A DNA stretch of 61,269 bases from Flavobacteriales bacterium (GCA_947463385.1 CANHSL010000005.1:1-61269); one strand, 5' to 3'; numbered from the stretch's first letter, positions 26,991 through 34,283 are shown. Numbers and translations: made by a program. The notes: generated by a model not told the origin, from the sequence alone.

Positions 26991-29546
26991 TTATAGTAAT
27001 CCTTTTACACGCAAGAATTCATCCAAGGATTCAATGTCTCCAAACAATACCTCTCGTGCTTTACTTCCTTGAAAAGAACCAATAATCCCCATGGCTTCTA
27101 ATTGGTCTACAATTCGTCCTGCACGGTTGTACCCTAATTTTAATTTACGCTGTAGAAGGGAGGCAGATCCTTGTTGGTTCATGACTACGATGCGCGCTGA
27201 ATCAACAAACATCGGGTCGATTTCATCCATATCCACGTCACCACTTCCTTCACCGCCTTCCGGAATATATTCTGGAAGTAAGAAGGCGCTCGGGTAAGCC
27301 CGTTGATCACCTACGAATTCACAAATTTCTTCTACTTCTGGTGTATCCACAAAGCCACATTGTAAACGAATCATATCGGAACCCGTAGAAATCAACATGT
27401 CGCCGCGTCCAATTAATTGGTCAGCTCCAGAGCCGTCAAGAATAGTTCTTGAATCGATTTTTGACAAGACCCTGAAAGCAATACGTGCCGGGAAATTGGC
27501 TTTAATCATTCCGGTAATTACATTCACAGAAGGACGTTGAGTGGCTACAATGAGGTGAATTCCAATGGCTCGGGCAAGCTGTGCGATTCGGGCAATTGGA
27601 TGCTCCACTTCCTTGCCTGCTGTCATGATAAGGTCTGCAAACTCATCGATAAGTACTACAATGTACGGAAGGTAACGGTGTCCTTTTTCTGGATTTAATT
27701 TACGTCCGATGAATTTTGCGTTGTATTCTTTGATGGTACGAACGCCTGCATTTTTGAGGAGTTCATAGCGGTCATCCATTTCAATACAAAGCGAGTTTAG
27801 CGTGTTCACTACCTTAGAGGTATCTACGATAATGGCATCTTCCTCTCCGGGGAGTTTGGCCAAGAAATGCCGCTCAATTTTATTGTACAAGGTGAGTTCT
27901 ACCTTCTTCGGATCCACAAGTACAAATTTTACTTGAGCAGGATGTTTTTTGTAAAGTAGCGATACTAAAATTGCGTTTAATCCTACCGATTTTCCTTGAC
28001 CAGTTGCGCCAGCTACGAGTAAGTGAGGCATTTTTGTTAGATCAAAAACAAAGGTTTCGTTTGTGATGGTTTTCCCCATTACGATCGGTAATTCGCCATC
28101 GAAATTTTGGAATTTCTCGGATGCGATTAAAGAGCGCATGCTAACCATTTCAGGTTTTGAATTTGGAACTTCAATTCCGATGGTTCCCTTGCCTGGGATC
28201 GGTGCAATAATCCGGATGCCTAAGGCGGAAAGACTTAAGGCAATGTCGTCTTCTAGGTTTTTGATTTTTGCAATGCGGACACCGGGAGCGGGGATAATTT
28301 CATATAAGGTAACCGTTGGACCAACCGTTGCTTTAATTTTAGCGATATCGATTTTATAGTGCGATAACGTTTCAACGATGCGGTCCTTGTTGCTTTCCAA
28401 TTCTTCTTTTGTGACCGAAGCACCTCCGTTTCCGCCGTATTCTCTCAATAATTCAATGGGAGGAAGCACGTACGATTCAAGGTCCATTTTGGGGTCATAT
28501 AATCCGAATTCACTCACTAAATCATCTGCTGTGGTGTCGGCGTTGGGAGCCTTTGGTTCGGCAGGAACTTCCGCTGTAGCGGCTGCTGTGGCTGCTGGAA
28601 GATCGTTAATTTCTAATTCTACATCCGATGTAGCTTCTTGCTTCGATTTATCAATGAAGGTGATTTCTAATTCCGAATCATCGATTAATTCATCTTCATC
28701 TTCATCCGGAGTGGGTTCGTCAAAATGAACGGGTTTTGATACCAGGTCTTCTGTAATTTCATTTTCTTTAATCGGGTTAACAACCTTCATGGAATTATAC
28801 GGTTTCTCGGGCGCAACTTCTTTATCTTCATTTATATCAAAGTAGTCACCATTTAAGTTGGAAGGTTTGATTCGATCAAAGAATGCTCCGTAGTTGGGGT
28901 TAAAGAGCAGGGTGATTGTAATGTAAAGCAGTACTAAATGAAAAATAAACGTTGGAACACTTCCAATGGTCAGGGATAACCACTCATTAATGAAGAAGCC
29001 AAATGTGCCTCCTCCAAAATTGATGTACTCATGGAAATACCCAAGAAAAATGGATCCCCATACCATAAAACTCAAGGTAATGATCGACGTCCGAAGAATC
29101 GGTAGGAGTTCCACTTTAAAGAGCAGGCGTACGCCCAGTAAAAATCCAATTAAACTAAACCCAATGGAGGTAACACCAAAACTATTGTAAATTAGGTTGT
29201 GACTGAACCAGGCTCCTGATTTGCCCAGCCAATTATCTGGCGCGGGAAGCTGGTTGTTAAAAATATACTCGAAAAATCCATGACCTAATACGGAGTCTTG
29301 ATCTGCCTTCCATGTTAGAAAGTAAGAAATGCACCCAAAGAACAAGAAGATGCTCGAAACCGTTAAAAGGGCTCCGAGGGATGTGATAACACGAGCGGGG
29401 GTTACAAAACTTTTGGACTTTTCTGATTTTGGTTTAGCCTCTTTTTTTGGTTTAGGCGTGGCGGTTTTTTCTTTCTTCCGCGTCGGTTCCGTGTTGTCGT
29501 ATTGTGTTTCCTCTTCTTCGTATGGGATGTATTCGTTATCTCGCAT
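26991..29546 (-). CDS. ftsK: DNA translocase FtsK
   Basis: FtsK anchors at the division septum and pumps chromosome ends apart. The 851-residue protein has a basic N-terminus, four or five membrane helices (about 50-215), an acidic linker (about 230-345, rich in Asp, Glu and Ala), and the motor domain with Walker A AGATGQGKS (about 512-520), Walker B VVLIDEFADLIM and RPSVNVITGMIKANFPARIA. The C-terminal gamma winged helix (SASLLQRKLKLGYNRAGRIV) is present and should read KOPS-like sequences. Normal length for Bacteroidota. A TACTTTCG element lies 14 bases before the start. Confidence 0.96.
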   Translation of the reverse strand: MRDNEYIPYEEEETQYDNTEPTRKKEKTATPKPKKEAKPKSEKSKSFVTPARVITSLGALLTVSSIFLFFGCISYFLTWKADQDSVLGHGFFEYIFNNQLPAPDNWLGKSGAWFSHNLIYNSFGVTSIGFSLIGFLLGVRLLFKVELLPILRTSIITLSFMVWGSIFLGYFHEYINFGGGTFGFFINEWLSLTIGSVPTFIFHLVLLYITITLLFNPNYGAFFDRIKPSNLNGDYFDINEDKEVAPEKPYNSMKVVNPIKENEITEDLVSKPVHFDEPTPDEDEDELIDDSELEITFIDKSKQEATSDVELEINDLPAATAAATAEVPAEPKAPNADTTADDLVSEFGLYDPKMDLESYVLPPIELLREYGGNGGASVTKEELESNKDRIVETLSHYKIDIAKIKATVGPTVTLYEIIPAPGVRIAKIKNLEDDIALSLSALGIRIIAPIPGKGTIGIEVPNSKPEMVSMRSLIASEKFQNFDGELPIVMGKTITNETFVFDLTKMPHLLVAGATGQGKSVGLNAILVSLLYKKHPAQVKFVLVDPKKVELTLYNKIERHFLAKLPGEEDAIIVDTSKVVNTLNSLCIEMDDRYELLKNAGVRTIKEYNAKFIGRKLNPEKGHRYLPYIVVLIDEFADLIMTAGKEVEHPIARIAQLARAIGIHLIVATQRPSVNVITGMIKANFPARIAFRVLSKIDSRTILDGSGADQLIGRGDMLISTGSDMIRLQCGFVDTPEVEEICEFVGDQRAYPSAFLLPEYIPEGGEGSGDVDMDEIDPMFVDSARIVVMNQQGSASLLQRKLKLGYNRAGRIVDQLEAMGIIGSFQGSKAREVLFGDIESLDEFLRVKGLL

Positions 29547-29560
29547 TTTGGGGTAAAATA

Positions 29561-29568
29561 CGAAAGTA
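29561..29568 (-). promoter_or_regulatory. Possible -7 promoter element of ftsK (TACTTTCG)
   Basis: One mismatch to TAnnTTTG on the minus strand, 14 bases before the ftsK ATG at 29546. Confidence 0.35.
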
Positions 29569-29631
29569 AGAAAAGGGTTACGATGTAATCAGGACAAAAG
29601 TGAATTCTTTACACAGCAAGGTGTTAACTAC

Positions 29632-30258
29632 CTAGGGCTTGGACATTTCTTCCATGAATTCTTCGATGCTTACCCGTTTATATTCCGTGGGCACCATAAA
29701 AAGTGTCAATGGAGGATCTATTCGTTTGAATTCGGTCAAGGTGTATTGGAACATACCTTCGTCGGTTGGAATGTAATATTCAACAACTAATCCAGGAAAG
29801 TTTGTATAGGCGCTTCCGTAGCTGGCAGGAATATTTTTTAGGTAATAAAAGGAGAATTTTTTGTCTATATCCGAGAAGGTAACGCTAAGTTTCTTGGCTT
29901 TCATTCCGGCGATGCGTTTGGATCCTAGTTTCTTTTTAAAGGAATACGATAGGGTTGAATCTTGGTACTTGGTATAGTTCGTTCGGATGGCGTACTTGCC
30001 TTTGGTGGTTTCGAGGAGCAGGTAAGATTTTTCTTTACTTAAATGCTTAATCAACTCTTGTTTCCCCATGTTAGAGGAGAAATTAATTACTTTAAGCAAG
30101 CTGTCTTTTGCATAAATAAGCATGTGTTCTTGGGCAGAATCCACGGGAATTACGCGTTGGGCTCTGAATAATAATTCTCCAGAAAAAGGTTTTTGTTTTT
30201 TTTGCGCGAAAAAACTAACCGAATACAAGATACTTAAGAGGAAGACTAAACATTTCAT
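29632..30258 (-). CDS. Secreted GLPGLI/LolA-like protein
   Basis: A 208-residue secreted protein with a signal peptide ending near FFAQ. The body looks like the beta-sheet domain of GLPGLI or DUF4412 proteins: KKLGSKRIAGMKAKKLSV (equivalent to the usual ...I.G..C.KA segment), FYYLKNIPASYGSAYTNFPG (the GLPGL-like turn, here NFPGLV) and VPTEYKRVSIEEF at the end. Function unknown; the family is confined to Bacteroidota and exported. An exact TACCTTTG element lies four bases before its ATG, so it is transcribed separately from the envelope operon upstream. Confidence 0.72.
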   Translation of the reverse strand: MKCLVFLLSILYSVSFFAQKKQKPFSGELLFRAQRVIPVDSAQEHMLIYAKDSLLKVINFSSNMGKQELIKHLSKEKSYLLLETTKGKYAIRTNYTKYQDSTLSYSFKKKLGSKRIAGMKAKKLSVTFSDIDKKFSFYYLKNIPASYGSAYTNFPGLVVEYYIPTDEGMFQYTLTEFKRIDPPLTLFMVPTEYKRVSIEEFMEEMSKP

Positions 30259-30262
30259 GCAT

Positions 30263-30270
30263 CAAAGGTA
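30263..30270 (-). promoter_or_regulatory. -7 promoter element of GLPGLI-like gene (TACCTTTG)
   Basis: Exact TAnnTTTG match on the minus strand, four bases before the ATG at 30258, again pointing to a leaderless mRNA. Confidence 0.55.
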
Positions 30271-30294
30271 GTAATGAATCCTTTGGGAAACACA

Positions 30295-30480
30295 TCACTT
30301 ATTTTTAAATCTTTGGCGCAATTGAATGATTAAGGTAAGTGAAAGCCCCAGGGTAATCAATGGCCACAGCACACAAAAGATAAGGGCACAGAAATCTTCA
30401 TAGGTAATGTTCATTAAATTTGCACTGGTAATGCAGAAATCCGTGCAATAAACATAAATATGTGTAATCAACTCCTTCAT
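30295..30480 (-). CDS. Small membrane protein, last gene of envelope operon
   Basis: A 61-residue protein with one clear membrane helix (about 32-54) and a basic tail (RQRFKNK). Its helix and tail (LWPLITLGL...R) resemble the C-terminus of the 134-residue protein just upstream (LWPLLMFGL...R), so the two look like paralogues sharing a membrane anchor. Cys12 and Cys16 precede the helix. Its ATG overlaps the upstream stop by four bases (ATGA), which supports a real gene. No function recognised. Confidence 0.6.
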   Translation of the reverse strand: MKELITHIYVYCTDFCITSANLMNITYEDFCALIFCVLWPLITLGLSLTLIIQLRQRFKNK

Positions 30481-30881
30481 GCGTTCTTTTTTCGGTTTCG
30501 GATGAACATTTCCACGTTTGCTACCACTAACCCAAACATGAGCAATGGCCAGAGAATTACGAGAAACAAAATGTTATTGGATTTGTATTTATCGCCATTT
30601 GAAACACCAAGGGAACCAATAATCTTTTGGCGGAGGGTGTCCACTGGACCACGGCTAATACGGTTTCTTAAGCGATGTTCCTTCAAACACCCAGGGGTAT
30701 GGCAATGCCATGTGCATTTATCTGGCAATGAATATTCAGGATTTCGAGTCCATTCAACATCCCCTTTTTCGAATATATCGTGAACTTGGTATTTTGGCTT
30801 TGTTGTTTCATTCACCACCACCATTAAAAGAAATGGGGAGATCAAGAGGGACAGGTAAAAAAATAATCGTTTTATTGACAC
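30477..30881 (-). CDS. Two-helix membrane protein with Cys/His-rich loop
   Basis: A 134-residue protein with membrane helices at about 5-23 and 103-125 and a loop of about 80 residues between them. Charges (SIKR at the start, RNRKKNA at the end) put both ends in the cytoplasm and the loop in the periplasm. The loop has a compact Cys/His cluster CTWHCHTPGC (Cys56, His59, Cys60, His61, Cys65) followed by His69, which could bind a metal or form disulfides. It overlaps the peptidase-like gene by ten bases and the small membrane gene by four. I do not recognise the family. Confidence 0.65.
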   Translation of the reverse strand: MSIKRLFFYLSLLISPFLLMVVVNETTKPKYQVHDIFEKGDVEWTRNPEYSLPDKCTWHCHTPGCLKEHRLRNRISRGPVDTLRQKIIGSLGVSNGDKYKSNNILFLVILWPLLMFGLVVANVEMFIRNRKKNA

Positions 30882-31729
30882 AAGGTAACATGAAAGTGGT
30901 CGTCATGGCGTACGCTTGAACATTGGGCTATTCCGAATCTGTAGGATTTAATTCTCTTTGAGTGCTTTCTAAATCTTTGGATTAAATGCGGTTCAAGTAT
31001 TAGTTGTTTGATACCATAATTGATGAATTCATCTATTAAATTTGCTGACTCCAAACTATTAAGTTGATAAGATGAACGAGGAAGGTTCTGATACATAAAA
31101 GAATATTGCCAATTTTCTTTTTCGCATTTACATGGTTTACAAGTTTCAGTTGGAAGTGGGTCTACAGAGCTTCCATAGCCGAAAGCAGTTGGCGTTAAGT
31201 TAGATGATAGACCATTTTTATCATTATAAACTAATGCAATATCTGCTTTTGTTCCATCGTGTGTAATGTGTGGTAATAGACCCTCTAAAATCCAAACATT
31301 TTTTTTACCGGTTATATTTATCCTAAACGGATAATTGCAATCCATGTATTTTACTTTAAGATCTGGGTGTTTTTTTACGTAGGCTTCCGCTATGCTTTCT
31401 AGCTTGGTTCTTCCTTCAGACTTGATGTAATTCCTGCCAAAAATTGCTGTCCAATACGTTACAGGGATCAATGCGCCCGATTTAGACATTGGCAGTGGAA
31501 CCCGGTCTTGAATGCGCGCAAGGGGTGGGATAATAACGAACATGAAAAAAAGATAAAACACCACAAATCCTCCCACATGGACACCGCGTCGAACCCACGC
31601 GTTTTTGAACCGTTTTTTGAAGAATTGATACAACAGCAACCACAGCAAAAGGATGAGTCCTCCCACTTGGGAAAGGGCAGTTAATATGACAAAAAGGAGT
31701 ATTATTCCAAGGATGTTCAGGACTTTCAT
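30872..31729 (-). CDS. Membrane-anchored M15/M74-like peptidase
   Basis: A 285-residue protein with two N-terminal membrane helices (about 5-36 and 50-68) and an extracytoplasmic domain. The domain resembles zinc peptidoglycan peptidases of the M15/M74 type: THDGTKADIAL (His157, Asp163) and the terminal VRHDDHFHV (His275, His278, His280). The His-to-Asp spacing is one residue shorter than the usual HxxGxAxD, so activity is uncertain. A CKPCKCE cluster (Cys197, Cys200, Cys202) is unusual for the family. It lies six bases after an L,D-transpeptidase-like gene. Role in murein cleavage is inferred from motif and neighbours. Confidence 0.68.
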   Translation of the reverse strand: MKVLNILGIILLFVILTALSQVGGLILLLWLLLYQFFKKRFKNAWVRRGVHVGGFVVFYLFFMFVIIPPLARIQDRVPLPMSKSGALIPVTYWTAIFGRNYIKSEGRTKLESIAEAYVKKHPDLKVKYMDCNYPFRINITGKKNVWILEGLLPHITHDGTKADIALVYNDKNGLSSNLTPTAFGYGSSVDPLPTETCKPCKCEKENWQYSFMYQNLPRSSYQLNSLESANLIDEFINYGIKQLILEPHLIQRFRKHSKRIKSYRFGIAQCSSVRHDDHFHVTLCQ

Positions 31730-31735
31730 ATGAAT

Positions 31736-32383
31736 TTATTTAATGGCGACTAAGTAACACGTTTTAAGGAACAACAGGCGTTTATTTTGCAAGATTTCAA
31801 AGACTTCAGGTGAAACCGTAAAACAACCGTCGCTGTTGCCTGTGCATCCCTGTTCGCTCACGTATCTTGCTGTATGAATAACTACGCCGCGGTCAATGGC
31901 CTTATTGTTAGATTCTTCTAATCCATTAATTGGGAATTTTCTCCCTTTATGTTTACACATATTGCTCTGCGTGTAGTTTTCGCAACGGCATGTATGTTTT
32001 CTGCCTGGGTTCATATTTCGCTCTGGATAAATTCGATAAATCCCCAAAGAACTTTGATTACTACCTTCTATATTAGAAAACTTACGTGGCGCTAGGAAGG
32101 AGCTGAACGATGCGGATTTTTTACCATGTGCCGTGTACGAGGTAGCAATAACCTCACCTTTGTCAACCACCCACAAGCGACGTTCTTGTCGGCGTTTACT
32201 AAAATCCACATAAATGACAAACTTGTTCGCTAAGTCATAGTCAGAATAATACGAGGATTTAATGAATTTTTCAGGCAAAGGCGATTTATAGAATTCACCA
32301 GTTAAGGGTTCTTCTTTACTCAAGAAAATCCAGAGGAATAGTATGGCAACAAGGGCAATAAGTAAAGGAAGGATCTTTTTCAT
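31736..32383 (-). CDS. L,D-transpeptidase-like murein protein
   Basis: A 215-residue protein with an N-terminal membrane anchor (about 4-20) and a catalytic domain resembling murein L,D-transpeptidase domain PF13645 (YkuD-like). The active-site segment has His170 (VVIHTARYV) and Cys187 (GNSDGCFTVS). An inserted Cys/His-rich stretch at about 130-146 (HTCRCENYTQSNMCKHK) is not usual and could bind a metal. L,D-transpeptidases form 3-3 crosslinks or attach proteins to murein. The ATG overlaps the preceding YkuD gene by four bases, so two different transpeptidase-type proteins are made together. Confidence 0.78.
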   Translation of the reverse strand: MKKILPLLIALVAILFLWIFLSKEEPLTGEFYKSPLPEKFIKSSYYSDYDLANKFVIYVDFSKRRQERRLWVVDKGEVIATSYTAHGKKSASFSSFLAPRKFSNIEGSNQSSLGIYRIYPERNMNPGRKHTCRCENYTQSNMCKHKGRKFPINGLEESNNKAIDRGVVIHTARYVSEQGCTGNSDGCFTVSPEVFEILQNKRLLFLKTCYLVAIK

Positions 32384-32844
32384 GGCATTATCTCAATGGT
32401 ACAGCCGTTATCAATGGCGTCGTAAATCTCATCGATTTCGGTATTGGTCAGCGCAATACATCCCTGGGTCCAATCTTTCCAACGGTGAAATTTACCTGCC
32501 CAACTGTATTTTTGTCCTAGTCCGTGAATTAATACATCACAACCATAGCCAACATCTATTGCTTTGTGAAACGCGCTCGAAGTTCTTTTTTTCGCATGAA
32601 ACCTACCTTCTGGGGTAAGGTTGTCTCCACATTTTTGTCGTTTTGCTAAGCCTTTTTTACTTAACGAAACATGATAGGTTGCAAGTAATTCACCTTTAAA
32701 AAAGACCTCCATGGTATGTTGCTCCTTTTTAACAACAATTCTATCGATTTTTTGTCCGGGTGTTAATTGGCTTTCCGGCCAGAAATAATAAATGGGCAAG
32801 GCGATTAATAGGCCTAGAAAGATGTATCGAATGATTTTTTTCAT
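32380..32844 (-). CDS. L,D-transpeptidase (YkuD domain)
   Basis: A 154-residue protein with an N-terminal membrane anchor (about 5-22) and a single YkuD catalytic domain. The active site is complete: His107-Gly108 in DVLIHGLG and Cys129 in DWTQGCIAL. The fold starts with DRIVVKKEQHTMEVFFKG and ends in GCTIEIMP, all as expected. It likely crosslinks peptidoglycan in the periplasm. It is second in a six-gene operon, eight bases after the first gene. Confidence 0.88.
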   Translation of the reverse strand: MKKIIRYIFLGLLIALPIYYFWPESQLTPGQKIDRIVVKKEQHTMEVFFKGELLATYHVSLSKKGLAKRQKCGDNLTPEGRFHAKKRTSSAFHKAIDVGYGCDVLIHGLGQKYSWAGKFHRWKDWTQGCIALTNTEIDEIYDAIDNGCTIEIMP

Positions 32845-32852
32845 GCGTTGTT

Positions 32853-33614
32853 TTAAATATTTAGGATGTACTTTAGATTATTCCAAAACCGCCGCCATGC
32901 ACTTTCTTGATTTATCTTGGAGCTATCTACAAATAATATTTCTTTTTTAATTTTATTAAAATTGGGCTTCTCCCCATAAATGGCTTTGTATAGTTCTCCA
33001 AATTTTGGTATTTGACGTTCTTCGCTACTTGAATAAAAGAAATTAAGGCGTTCCTCCAGTTTCATGATCGTTTCAACCGCCTTTTCATGGTCAAAAATTC
33101 CTGGCACAATAATGAGCCTTGAGTTTTTGAAGTTTGTGTCCACGTTATCATCTACCTTAACTTGGTACTGAGGACCAATGAGGGTTTTTACTTCTTCGCT
33201 TAGTTCATCCAAATATGATTCCTTAGTAAACTCTATAAGCTTACTTTCAGAAAACTGATTTTCGCGATATCCGGTGATGGCGATCACCTTATACGGCGGA
33301 AGTGTCGCAACATAAAGAAGGAAGATGATTCCAAAAAACATTAAGAACAGAGTGGTTCTTAAGTAAACTAATGGTTGTGACATCGCCTTAAGCCATGATC
33401 GTTCGCCTTCAGGTTGTTTTATGTAATGAATAAGTACAAACACGAAAATACAGGATAGCACAAAAAAGAAAATGAAGAGTTTGGGGCTGATATTAAACCA
33501 TTCAATTAATGACTCGATGGAAAACAAAAATAACATCACTTCAGCAATGACCATACCCGTGATTGGACGAAGTTTTTTTGTGTTAAAACGGTCAAGAAGT
33601 TTTGATATATCCAT
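32853..33614 (-). CDS. Three-helix membrane protein, first gene of envelope operon
   Basis: A 253-residue protein with three membrane helices (about residues 20-38, 44-61 and 87-104 from the chosen start) followed by a soluble C-terminal domain of about 145 residues with no motif I recognise. An upstream in-frame ATG at 33656 would add 14 residues, but an exact TATTTTTG element lies at 33630-33637, between the two, so ATG 33614 (MDISKLLDRF) is preferred. It leads the operon of two transpeptidase-like proteins, a peptidase-like protein and two small membrane proteins. Function unknown. Confidence 0.7.
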   Translation of the reverse strand: MDISKLLDRFNTKKLRPITGMVIAEVMLFLFSIESLIEWFNISPKLFIFFFVLSCIFVFVLIHYIKQPEGERSWLKAMSQPLVYLRTTLFLMFFGIIFLLYVATLPPYKVIAITGYRENQFSESKLIEFTKESYLDELSEEVKTLIGPQYQVKVDDNVDTNFKNSRLIIVPGIFDHEKAVETIMKLEERLNFFYSSSEERQIPKFGELYKAIYGEKPNFNKIKKEILFVDSSKINQESAWRRFWNNLKYILNI

Positions 33615-33629
33615 TGGTTTAATTTGATT

Positions 33630-33637
33630 CAAAAATA
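33630..33637 (-). promoter_or_regulatory. -7 promoter element of envelope operon (TATTTTTG)
   Basis: Exact TAnnTTTG match on the minus strand, 15 bases before the ATG at 33614. The local sequence is very AT-rich, so the match is less telling than others. Confidence 0.4.
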
Positions 33638-33732
33638 TATTTTTTTGAACATACATACCTTGCTTCGTAGAAAATAGTTTCCAAAGAAATCGCTTCGCTC
33701 AGTGCTCGCCCGATAGTGATAATCATGTAAAA

Positions 33733-33764
33733 AGCCCTGCTTCGCTTGTTCAGCTTCGCAGGGC
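33733..33764 (-). terminator. Terminator-like hairpin in first tRNA-end copy
   Basis: Inverted repeat GCCCTGC...GCAGGGC with a 16-18-base centre, followed on the minus strand by a T-run. It occupies the same place as the AGCCCC hairpins of the other two copies but differs in sequence. Confidence 0.5.
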
Positions 33765-33865
33765 GGAAGTGGAGAAGATCGGGCTTACCTCAACTTCGTT
33801 CGGCATAAGCTACTCCCTTTGGTCGTGAAATCGCTTCGCTAAGTGCTCGCCCGATAATTGTAATA

Positions 33866-33890
33866 ATAGAAAAAGCCCCAAGCGGGGCTT
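33866..33890 (-). terminator. Rho-independent terminator, second tRNA-end copy
   Basis: Stem AAGCCCC/GGGGCTT with a four-base loop, then TTTTTCT on the minus strand. Identical to the terminator directly after the intact tRNA. Confidence 0.6.
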
Positions 33891-33962
33891 CTTTATACGT
33901 GGAGAAGATCGGGCTTACCTCAACTTCGTTCGGCATAAACCTCTCGCCCGATAATTGTAATA

Positions 33963-33990
33963 ATAGAAAAAGCCCCAAGCGGGGCTTCTT
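33963..33990 (-). terminator. Rho-independent terminator of tRNA-Ala
   Basis: Stem AAGCCCC/GGGGCTT with a four-base loop and a T-run, starting about ten bases after the tRNA 3' end on the minus strand. Confidence 0.75.
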
Positions 33991-33996
33991 TATACG

Positions 33997-34070
33997 TGGA
34001 GAAGATCGGGCTCGAACCGACGACCTCTTGACTGCCAGTCAAGCGCTCTAGCCAACTGAGCTACATCCCC
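33997..34070 (-). tRNA. tRNA-Ala (anticodon GGC)
   Basis: A complete cloverleaf on the minus strand: acceptor GGGGATG pairing with CTTCTCC, D-arm with TAGCTCAGTTGG, anticodon stem CTTGA/TCAAG with loop CTGGCAG (anticodon GGC, reading GCC and GCU), T-arm with TTCGAGC, discriminator A. The acceptor has the G3-U70 pair that defines alanine tRNAs, and one U6-U67 mismatch. CCA is not encoded and must be added after RNase Z processing. It is flanked on both sides by partial copies of its own ends. Confidence 0.95.
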
Positions 34071-34090
34071 ATTAAATTTGAATCACACGT

Positions 34091-34126
34091 GCTCTAGCCT
34101 CCGCCGCGGCGGAAAGCTACATCCCC
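34091..34126 (-). repeat. Partial tRNA-Ala 5' end with palindrome in D-arm, copy 1
   Basis: Plus-strand sequence starts GCTCTAGCC and ends GCTACATCCCC, matching the tRNA 5' end and D-arm, but the D-loop is replaced by the palindrome TCCGCCGCGGCGGA (34100-34113). It lacks anticodon and T arms, so it is not a functional tRNA. Confidence 0.8.
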
Positions 34127-34142
34127 TTAATTGTAATCACTC

Positions 34143-34177
34143 GCTCTAGTTCCGCAACTGCGGAAAGCTACATCCCC
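34143..34177 (-). repeat. Partial tRNA-Ala 5' end with palindrome in D-arm, copy 2
   Basis: Same design as the neighbour at 34091: GCTCTAG ... GCTACATCCCC, with the palindrome TCCGCAACTGCGGA (34151-34164) in place of the D-loop. The two copies are about 50 bases apart and lie on the 5' side of the intact tRNA. Confidence 0.8.
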
Positions 34178-34248
34178 GAGATGAGTGCGAATATACAGCC
34201 TTTCGTCAAATCCTGAAAGTTTTCTTTTCGTTAGGTGGTCAACTTTTG

Positions 34249-34256
34249 TATCTTTG
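34249..34256 (+). promoter_or_regulatory. -7 promoter element of arginase-argS (TATCTTTG)
   Basis: Exact TAnnTTTG match, 27 bases before the ATG at 34284. An upstream in-frame start at 34185 would lie before this promoter, which supports the 34284 start. Confidence 0.5.
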
Positions 34257-34283
34257 TCTAGTTCCTATTCAACGGAACCCGCC

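Larger units (their letters stand above)
33705..34011 (-). repeat. Tandem copies of the tRNA-Ala 3' end plus terminator
   Basis: Three direct copies begin with CTCGCCCGATA at 33705, 33846 and 33943 (spacings 141 and 97 bases). Each runs through a terminator-like hairpin into GGAGAAGATCGGGCT, the plus-strand form of the tRNA-Ala 3' end. The second and third copies match exactly over about 69 bases; the third is the one joined to the complete tRNA. Beyond the tRNA-derived bases, copies one and two continue into TACCTCAACTTCGTTCGGCA, a palindrome-like sequence absent from the tRNA. The pattern looks like duplicated tRNA 3' ends. Confidence 0.85.

Noticed and set aside
28378-28728. Plus-strand open frame opposite the ftsK linker
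   Set aside because: A shadow of the Glu/Asp/Ala-rich linker, read as Ser/Ala runs.
33705-34011. Possible CRISPR array near the tRNA
   Set aside because: Only three unequal units, with spacings of 141 and 97 bases, matching the tRNA end and terminators rather than a short repeat with unique spacers; no cas genes are nearby.
34091-34177. Extra tRNA genes next to tRNA-Ala
   Set aside because: The two segments hold only the 5' end and a modified D-arm; no anticodon or T arm exists.
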